Origin: Fulvia fulva
Taxonomy: Eukaryota > Ascomycota > Dothideomycetes > Mycosphaerellales > Mycosphaerellaceae
DNA: 64,000 nucleotides
Direction of reading: 5' to 3'
Assembly (NCBI RefSeq): GCF_020509005.1
Contig: NC_063015.1
Span: forward strand, 992,001-1,056,000
A program made the position numbers and the translations under genes. The notes under the pieces are model-generated. The model searched no databases. It saw only the letters and a program-made list of their open reading frames with translations, and was not told the origin of the DNA. Of this stretch, positions 1 to 10,761 are shown in pieces. How positions within the stretch are numbered: the stretch's first letter is position 1; each line of letters starts with the position of its first letter.

Positions 1-959
1 GGTCCAGAGCCCTGCTCAGCTCATGACCGCACGTGGCATGGCGTCTCAATTCTCAGCCGTGGGCAGTTCGGAGCAATTCAAGTCAACTACAGTTCGAATA
101 TCAGACGATACCAGACAATACAGCCGGTAGCCTTAACTCATGCTTGAGACCCATTTCCCTCATTCGAGGGTAAACTCCGTCGTTAAAGTCCAGAAAACCG
201 GCGGCTACTGGCCGAGAAAGCTTCACCGATACAATCGGAAAGCCCATGGGTCCTGGGTGCTAAGCTCTCCTGTATGGCCATCGTTCGTTGACCTGATCAG
301 CGGCTGAATCTACCCAAAGCCTGCGAACAAAGCTCGTTATCGCCAAGCGCGTCGTCACCTTTGTTACAAACCTCGTTGCTTAGACCTGCGGCCGTGCTGA
401 TGCGATGCGTAGAGCATAGCAACCTATGCGAGGCACTCGCGCAGTACTACGCCTCCGTTGAGATCGAGAGGCGTTGAGGAGCCAACTCGTTATACCGACC
501 TAAAAGGCGATCGTCTTTTGTCAACAGCCTTTGTTCCTGGAAACACGAACCTGGGTGCGGGAAAGACTTGCCCGAAACTTGGTCCTGGTAACCTTATCGT
601 CGTACTAGAAATGAGAAGCCACGGAAGGGCGACCGAGACAGCAAGGAATTTTAGTCATCATTGCTACACTTCCTGTAATACAAGCCATGCAACGCTGCCG
701 TTCAATTCGTAGCTTCGTTATTCGCTTCGTAACGTTACAAGAGAACCTCACCTGCAGAAGCAGTCCCCTCCCAGTCTATGGCCGTCTCACGCCTTGTTCG
801 ATAAGAAGCACACTCGTGGTAGACTCCATCAATCACAGAGAATCATCATCCACCCCGACTTCACAATCCTGGGTGCTGGTCATCGAACATAGTCGGCAAC
901 GCCAGATTGTCCCGGTCGGCACTCTCCCTAAAAGGCCGGTTCGGGTCTGCACCGAGATT
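1..959. other. no gene recognised; left edge and 3' flank of the Zn2Cys6 gene
   Basis: Open frames here are short, lack motifs and overlap each other on both strands. The last part is the probable 3' untranslated flank of the minus-strand transcription factor gene that stops at 960. No tRNA, repeat or transposon end was seen. Confidence 0.5.
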
Positions 960-3379
960 CTATCCCTGATACGCACCGAGACCGAGCGTGTCCTGGCCAC
1001 CGAACAGTCCTTGACCGAGACCAAGATTACCATCGAGTGCCCAGCTCAGAGGATCGAAGACGGCATTACCACCAAAAGGCGAGTCCCAGTCCGCCAAGTT
1101 GAGACCACCGTTGTGTAGATCGAGTCCGTTGGAGATCGCCGGCATGCCATCTATCATGCCGTTCGGTGGCTGAGGTGTATTGCGAGTATGTGTGTCGCCA
1201 GGGAGTGTTGTGGGGTTGTCTACAGCTTGCGCCAGGCTGTCTCGGCCAGCTTGTCCAGCACGCTCGCGCCAGCGCCAGATGGCGTCGTAGAGGACGGACA
1301 AGGACGATCGACAGCGGACCTTGAGCTGCAGGTTCTCAGTATCAAGAACAGAAGGCTCGTTGTCCACTTTGAAGACCATCTTCTGCTCGCTTGCGCCGCT
1401 AGTCTGCCAAAGCTGCGCCATGACTTCTGCAAGTCGTTGCGGCAAATCGTTCGAGCGAACGCTGAGCTTGCGCAGATTGGTGACGGTGCGCGCGAACAGT
1501 GTGCAACCTTGTACGGTGTCGACATGGTTTGCGTAGAAAGAGTTCAAGATCTTCAACAGTGTGACTGCAGCTGCCAGCATCATCTGCTCGATGTATCGTG
1601 GAACGTATGAGAAGTGATCGGACGGCATGTTGTTCAGATGAGATAGCATGGCTGAGGCTGCAATGTAGACACTTCTGAGGTCGGCATGGTAGTTCGCTTG
1701 GTTCGGCTTGTCGAAGAACGCGGTCAGTCGTAGGTGCAGTGCTGCTGCCTTGAGGAAGAGTACTTCGAGAGCTGCTTGCGAGATTAGCACATGAGCTGGG
1801 TGTTTGTGTGAGCTTGCTGACTTACGAGAATTACTTGTAGACAGAACAGTGACCTCCAGCTCGCCTAGCTCTCGCGAGTACATGTCAATCTGCAGTCCAC
1901 GCTGAGCTTGGTCGACTTCGACGATGTGATCTCGCTGCATGGTGTAGAGTGTCCTCGTGACGGTGTCGCAGAACTTCTCAACCTGGCATCGTGTTTGGAG
2001 CTCGGGCTTCATGCGGTCCAGGTGGAGGCCGTAGGTGAACCACGCCCACCTAGAAAGTGGAGGCTGGCCGTTTCCTGTTGCGACGTTCTGAGCGACCACA
2101 TTGACTGCAGCCCAAGTGTTGAGACGATCGGCGATGTCCTCCTCTCGAAGGTCGACACGGAATCTGCTGAAGTCCTGAGCATGTGAGGGACGATGGAGAC
2201 CGTACTGCATCGCAAGCTGGAACATTGTACCACACAACATCATCGTCGGTTCCTGACTGGTCGAGGATGTTGGCAATGGCCATGTGCAGAGGAGTGCGAG
2301 TGCTTTGACGACATGATGCGACTGCGGCACTTGTGAGAGGGTCGTCCACAGCAGTTCCTCAAGCGGACGTTGGAGCTCCATGAAGAGACCCAGCTTGCTT
2401 TCGAAGCGGCGTGCTGCCATTGCGACGATGGTCCAGTGGAGTAGTACATGCTCATCGTAGTAGTGCTTGTAGGTCAAGGACGGGTTGAGTACCGGCAAGA
2501 ATGGATGGTAGTGAGCAAAGTAGATCCGGTACAGCTCGTTGAGTTGTGTTTCGCTCAGAGTCACCGCGCCGAGGGTCATGATCGATGTGCCAGGAGTGAT
2601 CGATGGGTAGCTCGTAGGCGCAACTTCGCGGTATCCTTGGCTCAAGTCCAACAAGCTTCTCGACGCTGCAGCCTCGCTGGCGCCCAAGAACGTGCTTCCT
2701 CCAGCTCCCATGGGCGCGACGGGTGCACCAGCGACTGGCGATGCTTGATAGCTGCCCGTGTAGTTGGAATCTGGTCGTGGTGTCTCTTCCGGCAAGTGTA
2801 TGCCCATTGCCTCGTAGCGTGCTAGCTTGGCCTTTGCTGCGTCGAGCTCTTTCGCCATCTCCTCGTGCTGAGCACGCTTGCCCAACCTCTTAAAGTCATT
2901 GTCAATGCTGCACTTCAGGTTGTGTTTGACGCATCGGTCGCATGGCTTGTATGTTCCGCCGGGTCCTGCGACGACATTGCATCGTAGCTGTGGTGGAGTT
3001 TATGTTAGCACATCCTGCCCATGACTCATGAATATACCCAATGCCACGAAGAGTAAGCATTGCACAATGGCTGGGCATGTCGGATACACACCTTCTGCTG
3101 TCGACAGTCGTTGCAGGCCCTCTTCACGCCCGGCTGGTGTCGCTGCTTGTTGCCATTGCTCTGCGACAGCGTCGGACTGCCCGAATCGCCTCCAGCTGCC
3201 CCGCCCACCTCACTGCCGTCGACATTCTCCCCGGCCGTCACAATCGAACTGCGCTTTCTCTTGCGTGCGCCGCTGTCGTCGGTCGGTGTGGCACGCGTCG
3301 GGCTTGTTTGCTGCGGCGAGATGATACCCACACCATGCGATGCTTCGAATGCGGTGCCGGAGGCCCACGAGCCGGCCAT
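960..3379 (-). CDS. Zn(II)2Cys6 fungal transcription factor
   Basis: Nuclear DNA-binding regulator with a binuclear zinc cluster. Exon 1 (3379-3092) and exon 2 (from 2987) join over a 104-nt intron (2988-3091, GTGTGT...CCACAG) that splits the zinc cluster. After splicing, cysteines fall at about residues 89, 92, 99, 112, 115 and 122, giving C-X2-C-X6-C-X12-C-X2-C-X6-C. The loop of 12 is at the long end for the family. A basic stretch (RKRKR, about 39-43) is a likely nuclear signal. A short helical segment beginning KRAQHEEMAKEL follows the cluster, and the remaining roughly 600 residues look like a fungal middle-homology/transcription-factor domain. Read straight through, the product is 771 residues. 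A 51-nt segment at 1775-1825 (GTAAGT...GCAAG, internal GCTAAT) is probably a second, frame-neutral intron, giving about 754. The sequence after the cluster recalls War1-like regulators, but that is impression only. Target genes are unknown. Confidence 0.85.
1775..1825 (-). other. probable 51-nt in-frame intron inside the Zn2Cys6 gene
   Basis: On the minus strand this segment starts GTAAGT, has GCTAAT near its 3' end and finishes CAAG. It is 51 nt and has no stop, so an ORF finder reads through it. Removing it deletes a low-complexity Ser/His/Lys stretch from the middle of the regulator. Confidence 0.55.
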
Positions 3380-3733
3380 GTCTTGGGCTTTGGTAACGAC
3401 GATACCGGAGGCAAGGTGGGAGAGGGCGAATCGAATCGGAACGATATCGCAGCAGCAGGCGGGGACGGAAGCATGAAGGCAGAGTGAGTATTATCGGCGG
3501 ATAGATCCGGTGTGCACTTGCCAGGGCGTGACAGGATCGATCACATGACGGCGACGTAAGCACGACAGGAATGGATTGGAAACATCGTGGGAGTTTGTCG
3601 TTCTTGCCTTCGACTGACACTATACTAGTGACATGTACAGAACGATCACGAAACATATCTGAAATATTCAGAAACCCATAGAACTACATAAACTCGCCCC
3701 CAATGCTACTGCTCCAGCAGAAACACACCTCCC
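3380..3733. other. intergenic: upstream region of the Zn2Cys6 gene
   Basis: This is the presumed promoter and 5' leader of the minus-strand transcription factor, plus the 3' flank of the next gene. A minus-strand frame runs through part of it, but no upstream ATG in the transcription factor frame was found. No specific operator recognised. Confidence 0.4.
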
Positions 3734-4812
3734 CTACACCAACCCCCTACTCCTCCAAAGTCCCCAACTGCATCTTCGCAACGGCGCATAATCAATCACA
3801 CTCTCAATATACCTAATCCCCTCCCCCTCAATCTGAAACGACATAGCAAAAGGCTTCTCCACAACCTGTCCACTCTTCAACGTCATCGTCAATTTCGCGG
3901 TACAAAACACATCCTTCCCCTCCTGATCAAAAGTATACACTTTAAGCACTTCATGCTTCGCCTCGTCGCATGTGTCCGGGATGATGTCCCAGTGTGTGAT
4001 TAAGGCTGGAGGGGGGAGGTGTTAGATGGGTTGAGATGCGAGGGAGAAGGGAGAGGGGATACCTTCATCTTCTCTTCTGCTCGCAATCGTTCTGCTTTCA
4101 TTTCCTGACACTTCCAAAGACCCATGCTCTTCCAGAGATAAGGTCTCCCGATGTACCCAGCTTGTTCGATCACCAGGGAACTACTCCAACACCTCAGTCA
4201 GCAATGTATCTGTCGACAACAGACAGACACCAGAATGCCACCTCAAGGATACAACGCCCCACTCCTCCCTCCATGCAAATGCAGATAAAACTCCCACGTC
4301 CAGTCCTCCCTCCGCCTCCGCATCAACCGATCAGTAGTCTCCCGAACCGTCGCCTGATCATCCACAGTATTGTGCCCTCGAAAGATGAACGTCATAACAA
4401 CCAAGCCCAGCTCTTCATCGACAAAAGCCGTGTAATTATGGGAGGTCATGACGAAAGTCGTGTAAGCCTTCCGTTGCGCTTCCATGTTTGACATGAAGGT
4501 CTCCAGATCTGTACTGTGTGGCAGACATGCTGCGTGATCGTTTACATCGATGAATTCGTAGTTGGACGCGCAGTGGGCTTTTGCGTTATGCCACTCGTTG
4601 TGGTTTGGGGTGAAGTAGTCGGAGATGATGGCTGAGGAGGAGGCTTCGAGCAGATTCGCGGTAGTCTGAGGCGAGTGTACTTCGATTTCGAGGACGGAAA
4701 CCTCCTGCGTGGTGGCAGTGGTGGCTCCGGGCCAACTATCGTCTCTGCTTGCTACGCTGGGATGGCCGCTGAGGGTGAAGTGGGACGAAGGTAGGACTTG
4801 TGCTTGAGCCAT
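3734..4812 (-). CDS. small SnoaL/NTF2-like protein, multi-exon
   Basis: The first coding block starts at ATG 4812 (context CATCACCATGG) and runs to about 4243. The C-terminal block (about 4010-3734) encodes the alternating strands typical of an NTF2-like cone, e.g. DVFCTAKLTMTLKSGQ and FQIEGEGIRYIES. Between them, splice signals support at least one intron: a donor GAAG|GTATCC near 4070 and an acceptor CCTCCAG near 4010. A second intron beginning GTATCC after the first block is likely. The exact middle exon is unresolved. At the very 3' end an alternative frame gives AKMQLGTLEE followed by a stop, so the last codons are also uncertain. NTF2-like proteins of this size are often orphan enzymes or ligand-binding proteins; no catalytic residues can be assigned. 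The family call is by fold-like pattern only. Confidence 0.5.
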
Positions 4813-6871
4813 GGTGATGAATGTCTGATGCTCAGTTGTCTGTCTGTAATCAATGATAGCAAGGGATTCTTTATTGTGAGGCTCATTGCGGCCTGCATGG
4901 CTCTCTCTGGGCGTTAGGTGCGGCTGAGGTGCTGATTGAGCGTTCGAAGGATTTAGCGATGCCGCTATGCCGGAGAGACCGTTCTCTATCACGATCTAGA
5001 CGGCATAGGCCTATGAAGAACTGCACCCTCCTGAGCTGCTATTGAGGACTGTACAGAAAGTGTATGGTGTATTGTTGTGCGCGAATCATCGCAAACGCCC
5101 GATCCGCTCGATAGCCCTATCAGTCCAGAACTGCGATCGAAGGTAGCAAAGTGTGAATGAAGACAATCATCTTGCAGTGAGGACGACTGGGCAATGGCTG
5201 ATGCTGAGTGAATTGGAAGACTTTGTTCCTACCTCTGCCGTGCTGAACAGCCTGTTCGCGTCAAGGGTTACTGGCAACCTCGTCTGATGTACGTTTCACG
5301 GCCCATGGACAGCAACATAAACGCTCGGCAAGAATTGTGTGATGGAGTTCGGATGCAATGGCAATCATCAGTGCCTCGCGGTGTTCCAAAAGGTCGCGTT
5401 GTCCTTGATTCAGCTCAGCAAGTAAAGGCGATGTCGTCGTTGTTCCAGCTCTTGCATTATCCAGTATGCCCATCAAATCGTTCCAAGCAAACAACCTAGC
5501 TCTTTGATCCTTCTCCTCTGCCCATGGAAACGTGCCATGCTGCGACTGTCACGTTGTAATCTCCTCTTTCCAAACATGACAACTTGACAAGACAGCAGGG
5601 ACGATCGCCGGATAAAGCGGTTCCTCCCGACGCCTTCCGCAGTAGCCGATGCATTAGCCGGACATGTGTCGTGTCCGTGGTGTCGTCGTGTTGTGAACGA
5701 GGGGGAAGGGCTTCACGGCTGCTTCCTCTTCCAGTTCTGAACCACGGTACCACTCGACGGCGATGCCCTGATCGGGAAGCTTCAGACCTCGATTGGGTCG
5801 TTCCACGCCACGCCCACGTTCTCACCTGCTGCGCCCAAGCCATGCGCTGGCGTACCAGGGCAAGACTACGAATCTGCATGCTCTCTCGCCGAAGCTCTGC
5901 ATACGCAGCAACATGTCCGCACCGTTGCAGGGAGCACCACTTCACCTCGCATCCTTTCAGTCAATCACCCACGCTTTGAGCCATCGCCGTCCTTTTCGGG
6001 AAGGTTTGCGATGATTTACGCTCTCTGTCGTCTCGGCTACTTTGCGATTCGGCACCAAGATTCCCTGTTCATGCGGCCTGCCTCTGGTGTCCGAGCCGTT
6101 GATCGTGAGGCTGGCAAACCACGAGCACGACTGAGTCAATATGCTGGGAAGGACTGCTATCCTCTGCACGCTCTACCGACGGATGCTTCGACGCCGAAAA
6201 TGTGCAGCGCAGTCGGGACCACGGTTCAGAAGATCGCCATCCCCCAAGGCAGCCGCTGACGTGCCTCGTGGCGGGGAGATGTGCCTTGGGCAGCACGACC
6301 GACGAAGCAATCATTTCCCATGGCATCAATCTTGGTCCATCTCATCTACATGCACATTTCGCATGTTGCTCCAAATTATCGCCTGCTTCGCTACCACACA
6401 TCAAGCTCGTATGCGCACTTCCACTAACGCCCGCAGCAATACCATCAGTACGAACAAATTGCCCAGCCAAGAGGAGAGCTGTGAAGTCCTGATTGACTTT
6501 GTCGTTGCATGGCAATATCTGAGGCGGACTTCAACATCCTTACCACGGTATATGACATATGCGTCCTTCCGCTGGTTTCCGCGACGATGTGCAGGGTGTA
6601 TGGCGAATGATGCACTGTCAGCTCGACTACACTCCATCCTTCCAAGGAACGGACTTGCAGATGCGGTGCAGCTTATACATTGATGATCTATATGACAGCC
6701 AGGACCGTGGGGATGTTCCAATTGGGTGGAAAGTGCGATCGATCTCGCGTCTGGCCATTCCACAGTGCGAAACCCATTCACTGGCAGTGATCTATTCGCT
6801 TGCCTCGCTATCATGGGCAAATTGGAGGCGGAGACGAGCTTGGATCCTTCCTCAATGTCAGATGGCTGGTC
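4813..6871. other. gene-poor stretch with no convincing gene
   Basis: Many short overlapping frames on both strands carry no domain. The only protein-like stretch is the minus-strand block near 5261-5540, listed separately. This is the left flank of the transposon insertion. Confidence 0.45.
5261..5540 (-). CDS. possible orphan exon of a small hypothetical protein
   Basis: A minus-strand frame reads WAEEKDQRARLFAWNDLM and continues for about 70 further residues, including LNQGQRDLLEHREALMIAI, which looks like an amphipathic helical protein. An in-frame stop lies just upstream of 5540. It would therefore have to be a downstream exon (an AG lies nearby) or a relic. No family recognised and no start found. 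Confidence 0.2.
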
Positions 6872-6873
6872 TA

Positions 6874-6939
6874 GCCGTGTCGGTCCCCATGCACCCGCGA
6901 AGCGGGTGTTGGACAACCCAGTGATATTGGACACCTCAA
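6874..6939 (+). repeat. left terminal inverted repeat of the pogo-like element
   Basis: Begins GCCGTGTCGGTCCCC directly after the TA duplication. It contains a perfect 7-bp palindrome, CACCCGC-gaa-GCGGGTG. It pairs with 8706-8771, with one mismatch (TTGG here against TTTG in the reverse complement of the right copy). Confidence 0.95.
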
Positions 6940-6952
6940 TAAAACCACGCTT

Positions 6953-6989
6953 TCCAACACGCGTATCTTCCATTCAACACGCGTTATCT
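6953..6989 (+). repeat. subterminal direct repeats CAACACGCGT
   Basis: Two copies of TCCAACACGCGTAT / TTCAACACGCGTTAT lie about 22 bp apart between the left inverted repeat and the transposase ATG. Spacing of about two helical turns and position suggest transposase binding sites; this is inference. Confidence 0.5.
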
Positions 6990-6996
6990 CATCAAT

Positions 6997-8682
6997 ATGG
7001 TTGCTTCCATCTATCGTGAAGAAGAGGAGCTCATCAGTGAGGCCGTGCAGTGGTACTGCGACGCGTCAAATCCAGGTCCTGTCAAGCAGGTAGCCGCCAA
7101 CTGGGGTGTCGATTACCAACGCTTCAGAAGACGACTTCTCGGTCACAACTCACGCAGCACACGGCCGCGTACGCACACGGTGTTGACAGACGATCAAGAA
7201 GCTGTTCTTGCAACCTACTTGAGGGGTCGTGACAAGATAGGCGTATCCGCGCGACTCCGGATGGTCCAGATCAGCGCAAATTCGATCCTCAAGCGATACC
7301 ATACTGGACCTAGATCACCTCCAATTGTGAGCTCGAAGTGGCCATCACGATGGCTCAATCGACATCCAGAATGGAAGAAGGTGAAGCAACAACCATTGGA
7401 AGCAGCAAGAGCAGCGGCATGGGATATTGGTGACCTTGAATGGTGGTACAGCAAGCTGTGGGAGACCTGTCAAGAGCATGGCATATTGCCTGAGGACATG
7501 TGGAATATGGACGAGACTGGCTTCCGCATTGGTGTTGCGAAGAACCAGTACGTTCTTACGCAATATCCGAAGAGGAAGAACTTCCTTCCTACTGCTAACA
7601 ACCGTGAGAGCTGTACGGATGTTGTTGCTGTCTCAGCAGCTGGGCATGTGATTCCAGCCTTCCTCATCTTGATAGGGAAGATGCACCTGAATACGTGGTA
7701 CCAACACCTTGAAGACGACACGGTTGTGGGTGTTAGTGATTCTGGATACACGAATGACCTGCTTATACTGGAATGGCTGCGACATTTCAACGAGCACTCT
7801 GCGAAGACACAGCGAGGTGCATACAGGCTGCTGTTGATGGATGGGTACGGCTCTCACTTCACGATTGGATTCATTGAATATTGTGACGAGCATCTGATAA
7901 TCCCCTTTGCACTGCCAGCCCATACAACACACTTTCTACAGCCCTTAGATGTGGTCGTATTCCAGCCTTACAAGCACTGGCACGCAGAGGCTGTGGATTC
8001 AGCTTCTCGCTATGGTTGCAGCGACTACAACAAGCTCGAGTTCTTGCATGACTTCGAGGCCTTCAGAAGGCAAGCAATGAAGCCAACAACCATCATAAGC
8101 GGCTTCGAGAAGTGTGGTATCTACCCCTTCAATCCGGAGCCAATATTGGCTCGTGCAAGGCAAGACCTAGCTGCTCTTCGATCGAATAAACGAGTCTCAA
8201 CACCGGAGCCGATTGTCAACGATAAGCAGCTTCCAACAACAGTGAGGACCTTCGGTCGATACACTGCTGCGCTTATAGCTGATCCATTGATAGATGAGTC
8301 TATTAAGCAGCGACTGGAGCCACTCTTCCGTGGAGCCCAGATTGCTATCGTTGAGGGCGCCGAAGCAGTAGCTGAATTGAACAACACCACGGTCCGCCAG
8401 AACGCTCGCAATGCTCGCAACACTCAGAAGAGACAACACCTTCAGCGTGGAGGTGTCATGAAGGCTATCAACGTAAGAGCTGCTATACAAGAACGTGAAG
8501 AGAACACAGTAAAGCAGCTTGAAGCCCAGCTAGCACGTGCAAGAACAGGTGAATTGAGACACCGGATAAGCAAGACCATGAGCTATATCAAGGGGACATA
8601 CAACAGACCTGCTTATCCAGTGGAGAGACGGAAGATTATGCCAATATGTCTTGCCTGTATGGACGATATAGCCAATAGATAG
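6997..8682 (+). CDS. pogo/Fot1-family transposase, DD35D
   Basis: Catalyses cut-and-paste transposition of the surrounding element. The N-terminal ~50 residues look like a psq-type helix-turn-helix. They are followed by a CENP-B/Tc5-type DNA-binding region at about 60-130 (ending WPSRWLNRHPEWKK), then the DDE_1 catalytic domain. The acidic triad is visible: Asp172 in NMDETGF, Asp282 in LLLMDGYGSHF and Asp318 in FLQPLDVVVF. The 35 residues between the second and third Asp are the DD35D spacing of Fot1-like enzymes. The C-terminal ~150 residues are basic and helical. ATG at 6997 is the first in frame; the stop at 8680-8682 lies 23 bp before the right inverted repeat. All catalytic residues are present and no stop or frameshift is seen. 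Confidence 0.93.
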   Translation: MVASIYREEEELISEAVQWYCDASNPGPVKQVAANWGVDYQRFRRRLLGHNSRSTRPRTHTVLTDDQEAVLATYLRGRDKIGVSARLRMVQISANSILKRYHTGPRSPPIVSSKWPSRWLNRHPEWKKVKQQPLEAARAAAWDIGDLEWWYSKLWETCQEHGILPEDMWNMDETGFRIGVAKNQYVLTQYPKRKNFLPTANNRESCTDVVAVSAAGHVIPAFLILIGKMHLNTWYQHLEDDTVVGVSDSGYTNDLLILEWLRHFNEHSAKTQRGAYRLLLMDGYGSHFTIGFIEYCDEHLIIPFALPAHTTHFLQPLDVVVFQPYKHWHAEAVDSASRYGCSDYNKLEFLHDFEAFRRQAMKPTTIISGFEKCGIYPFNPEPILARARQDLAALRSNKRVSTPEPIVNDKQLPTTVRTFGRYTAALIADPLIDESIKQRLEPLFRGAQIAIVEGAEAVAELNNTTVRQNARNARNTQKRQHLQRGGVMKAINVRAAIQEREENTVKQLEAQLARARTGELRHRISKTMSYIKGTYNRPAYPVERRKIMPICLACMDDIANR

Positions 8683-8705
8683 TTGAATACACCTCATTGA
8701 TATCG

Positions 8706-8771
8706 TTGAGGTGTCCAATATCACTGGGTTGTCAAACACCCGCTTCGCGGGTGCATGGGGACCGACACGGC
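8706..8771 (-). repeat. right terminal inverted repeat of the pogo-like element
   Basis: Reverse complement of the left repeat with a single mismatch. It carries the same embedded CACCCGC/GCGGGTG hairpin and abuts the second TA duplication at 8772-8773. Just inside it, CACCTCA and TGAGGTG form another short inverted repeat around 8689-8712. Confidence 0.95.
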
Positions 8772-8773
8772 TA

Positions 8774-10761
8774 TCTTTGTTACGACAGAATCACAATCCA
8801 TCGGCTTCTGGATCATTTGATTACTCAACAGCATCGAAATAACCATGCAGTCACTCACTACTGATCTTCACACAGCAATGCCCACGAGCCTTCGACAGCT
8901 ACCTTAGCAGCCGTGGTCTGGTGTACGCGAGGTCACATCACCTATCGCGCCGCTTTTACCCGCTCCGAAGAAGTTCAGCTCATGTCTCAGAGCCACACCT
9001 TCTTCGCGAAGCAGCACCGCTCGCTACCAGACTTTGTCCGCTTTTCAGGAGCCTTCGACCACTTTCGGTCCGAGACACTCTTCCACTGACCGGGTTGACT
9101 CTGGGAGATCGGCTGAGATGTTCCTGAGTACGACATATGCGCCGATTGGCAACCATGAGGACCTCAAGCTCTCGCCGGCCAAACAATTGATGCATGCATG
9201 TCGTCGAGACATCTTGCGTCCTTCGCGACCATCAAGCAGAACATGTTGATGTTCAGCTTGATCGTTCACGGTACTGCTCTTTAGTGGTGATAGTATTCAG
9301 TGCTAGCCATCGGCATTAAACCAATAGCGCGGCCACCCGTTAGCTTCTGAACTGAGACCGGATATCGCATCCATTCGGGGATTTTGCTGACCGAGTATGC
9401 TTCAGCCGCCTCACGGCAGGTGAGCTATATTCCAGGGATGAGCCGGTCACGACTCGGACAGAGCGACCAAGGCTCCAAGGCCCCACGGAGAAATGTGCTT
9501 CGCTACAACTTTGGCTCTGCTTCATCTCCCCAGCAACCCACTGGCAACTTGCATGCAGCGCCATCGGTGCTGCGGCACTGGATACGATGGCTGCTATCCT
9601 CGTCGTCTGAAACCTCTGTACTGACGCCCTGTCCATTGTCGCCGACGCTCTCCTTCGCTACCACTACTCAGAGACATCTGCAGACATTGCTTAGTTTACC
9701 GAAACTTTCACTTGAGCCTTGCCCATACACACCGGATCTCAATCGCAAGTGCTGGCGCTGCCTTCACACCATCTTTCTCATCACTCGGTACGAGCACTAT
9801 CAATCGCTGCAAGGCCACTCTTGAGCCATGCTTGGGAGCTGCAAGCATCTCATGCGTGCGCAACGTGGCTCAGCAGCGGTGATTCTGCAGTACGATGAAA
9901 CTTGAGCTTCGACGACCTCTGCCTCGACACCTTCGTGCTACAATCAGCACTGTATGGCCGGTAAGCCAGTGGGTGTCTGCAAATGTCTCTCATATGCCAT
10001 TGCTATGGGTAAGAAGAAGTCACAGTCTCGACGTCAGAGGTGAGACCCCTTCTCCTGAGCCAAGCTGAATACAGTATCAGAATACTCGGCAGTGCGAGCG
10101 CACCCACGTAGCTTGAGTGGACATGTCTCGCGTGAGCTCTGAGCACTCGAAGTTCAACGACTGGAAATAGTTCAGGAAGGGCTTGCAATATGGGAGGCCA
10201 GTGGGTGTCTGCATTTGTCTCTGATATGCCGCTGCAAGATATAGACGACTGGAACACGTCGCGAGAACTATTTCTGGGTGTTATCTTCTGGATGTTTGGC
10301 AACGTTCCGCACGAAGGACACGCGAGGCGATCAACACGAGTGCCCGGGCTCGAGTTGTACATGGAGACATCGAACTACACTTTGGTTGGCACTTCAGAGA
10401 CATCTGCAGTCTTCCACTGGCTTACCATCATCAGCTCTCAATATGTTGCTGCCGCCTTACCCTTGACACAGCATGGCAGACGCTGAGCTCTTTGCCTGAG
10501 ATAATCCAGGTCTCGTGGCCAGTGTTCACATCCGCCGGAAGAGCTGGAGACCGAATCCGCCACTTTCGAGAACATCAAGTGGGCCAAGTCAGAAGATTCC
10601 TGCATACGAAGCGCAACTTCGGCCACCAACACAACTGTTGCCGATCTCACATTAACGCCAGCATCTAGGCCACGGCCACACTCATTGCGCATGATCTCGA
10701 TCGAAATATTTCGTTGTATCCATCTATCCTGTGTCGCATCGCTACCACACCAACACTCACC
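8774..10761. other. gene-free block with decayed repeats
   Basis: No open frame here carries a recognisable domain or splice-consistent extension. The only structure seen is the set of related ~30-45 bp sequences between about 9660 and 10430 described in the repeat entry. This looks like old, degraded repeat-derived DNA on the right flank of the transposon. Confidence 0.5.
9660..10430. repeat. dispersed degenerate repeat unit, four copies in both orientations
   Basis: A unit with the core GTCTGCANATGTCTCT, usually preceded by GGTAAGCCAGTGG, is seen at about 9959-9997 (plus), 10195-10235 (plus), 10396-10430 (minus) and 9670-9700 (minus; core and GGTAA only). The first two share AGTGGGTGTCTGC and end ATATGCC. 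The third, reverse complemented, starts GGTAAGCCAGTGGAAGACTG. Copies have diverged by substitutions and small indels. They may be fragments of an old transposon; no coding capacity remains. Confidence 0.5.

Larger units (their letters stand above)
6874..8771 (+). mobile_element. complete Fot1/pogo-type (Tc1/mariner superfamily) DNA transposon
   Basis: The element is 1898 bp and is bounded by a TA dinucleotide on each side (6872-6873 and 8772-8773), the target duplication expected for Tc1/mariner elements. It has 66-bp terminal inverted repeats that differ at one position by my alignment. It encodes one uninterrupted 561-codon transposase on the plus strand. The near-identity of the repeats and the intact frame argue for a recent, possibly still mobile insertion. 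There are no obvious CA-to-TA scars of repeat-induced mutation in the coding region. The insertion lies in gene-poor DNA and breaks no recognisable gene. Confidence 0.95.

Noticed and set aside
6401..6973. 190-codon minus-strand frame running through the left transposon end
   Set aside because: It spans the TA junction and the inverted repeat, so it cannot be an ancestral gene; no domain.
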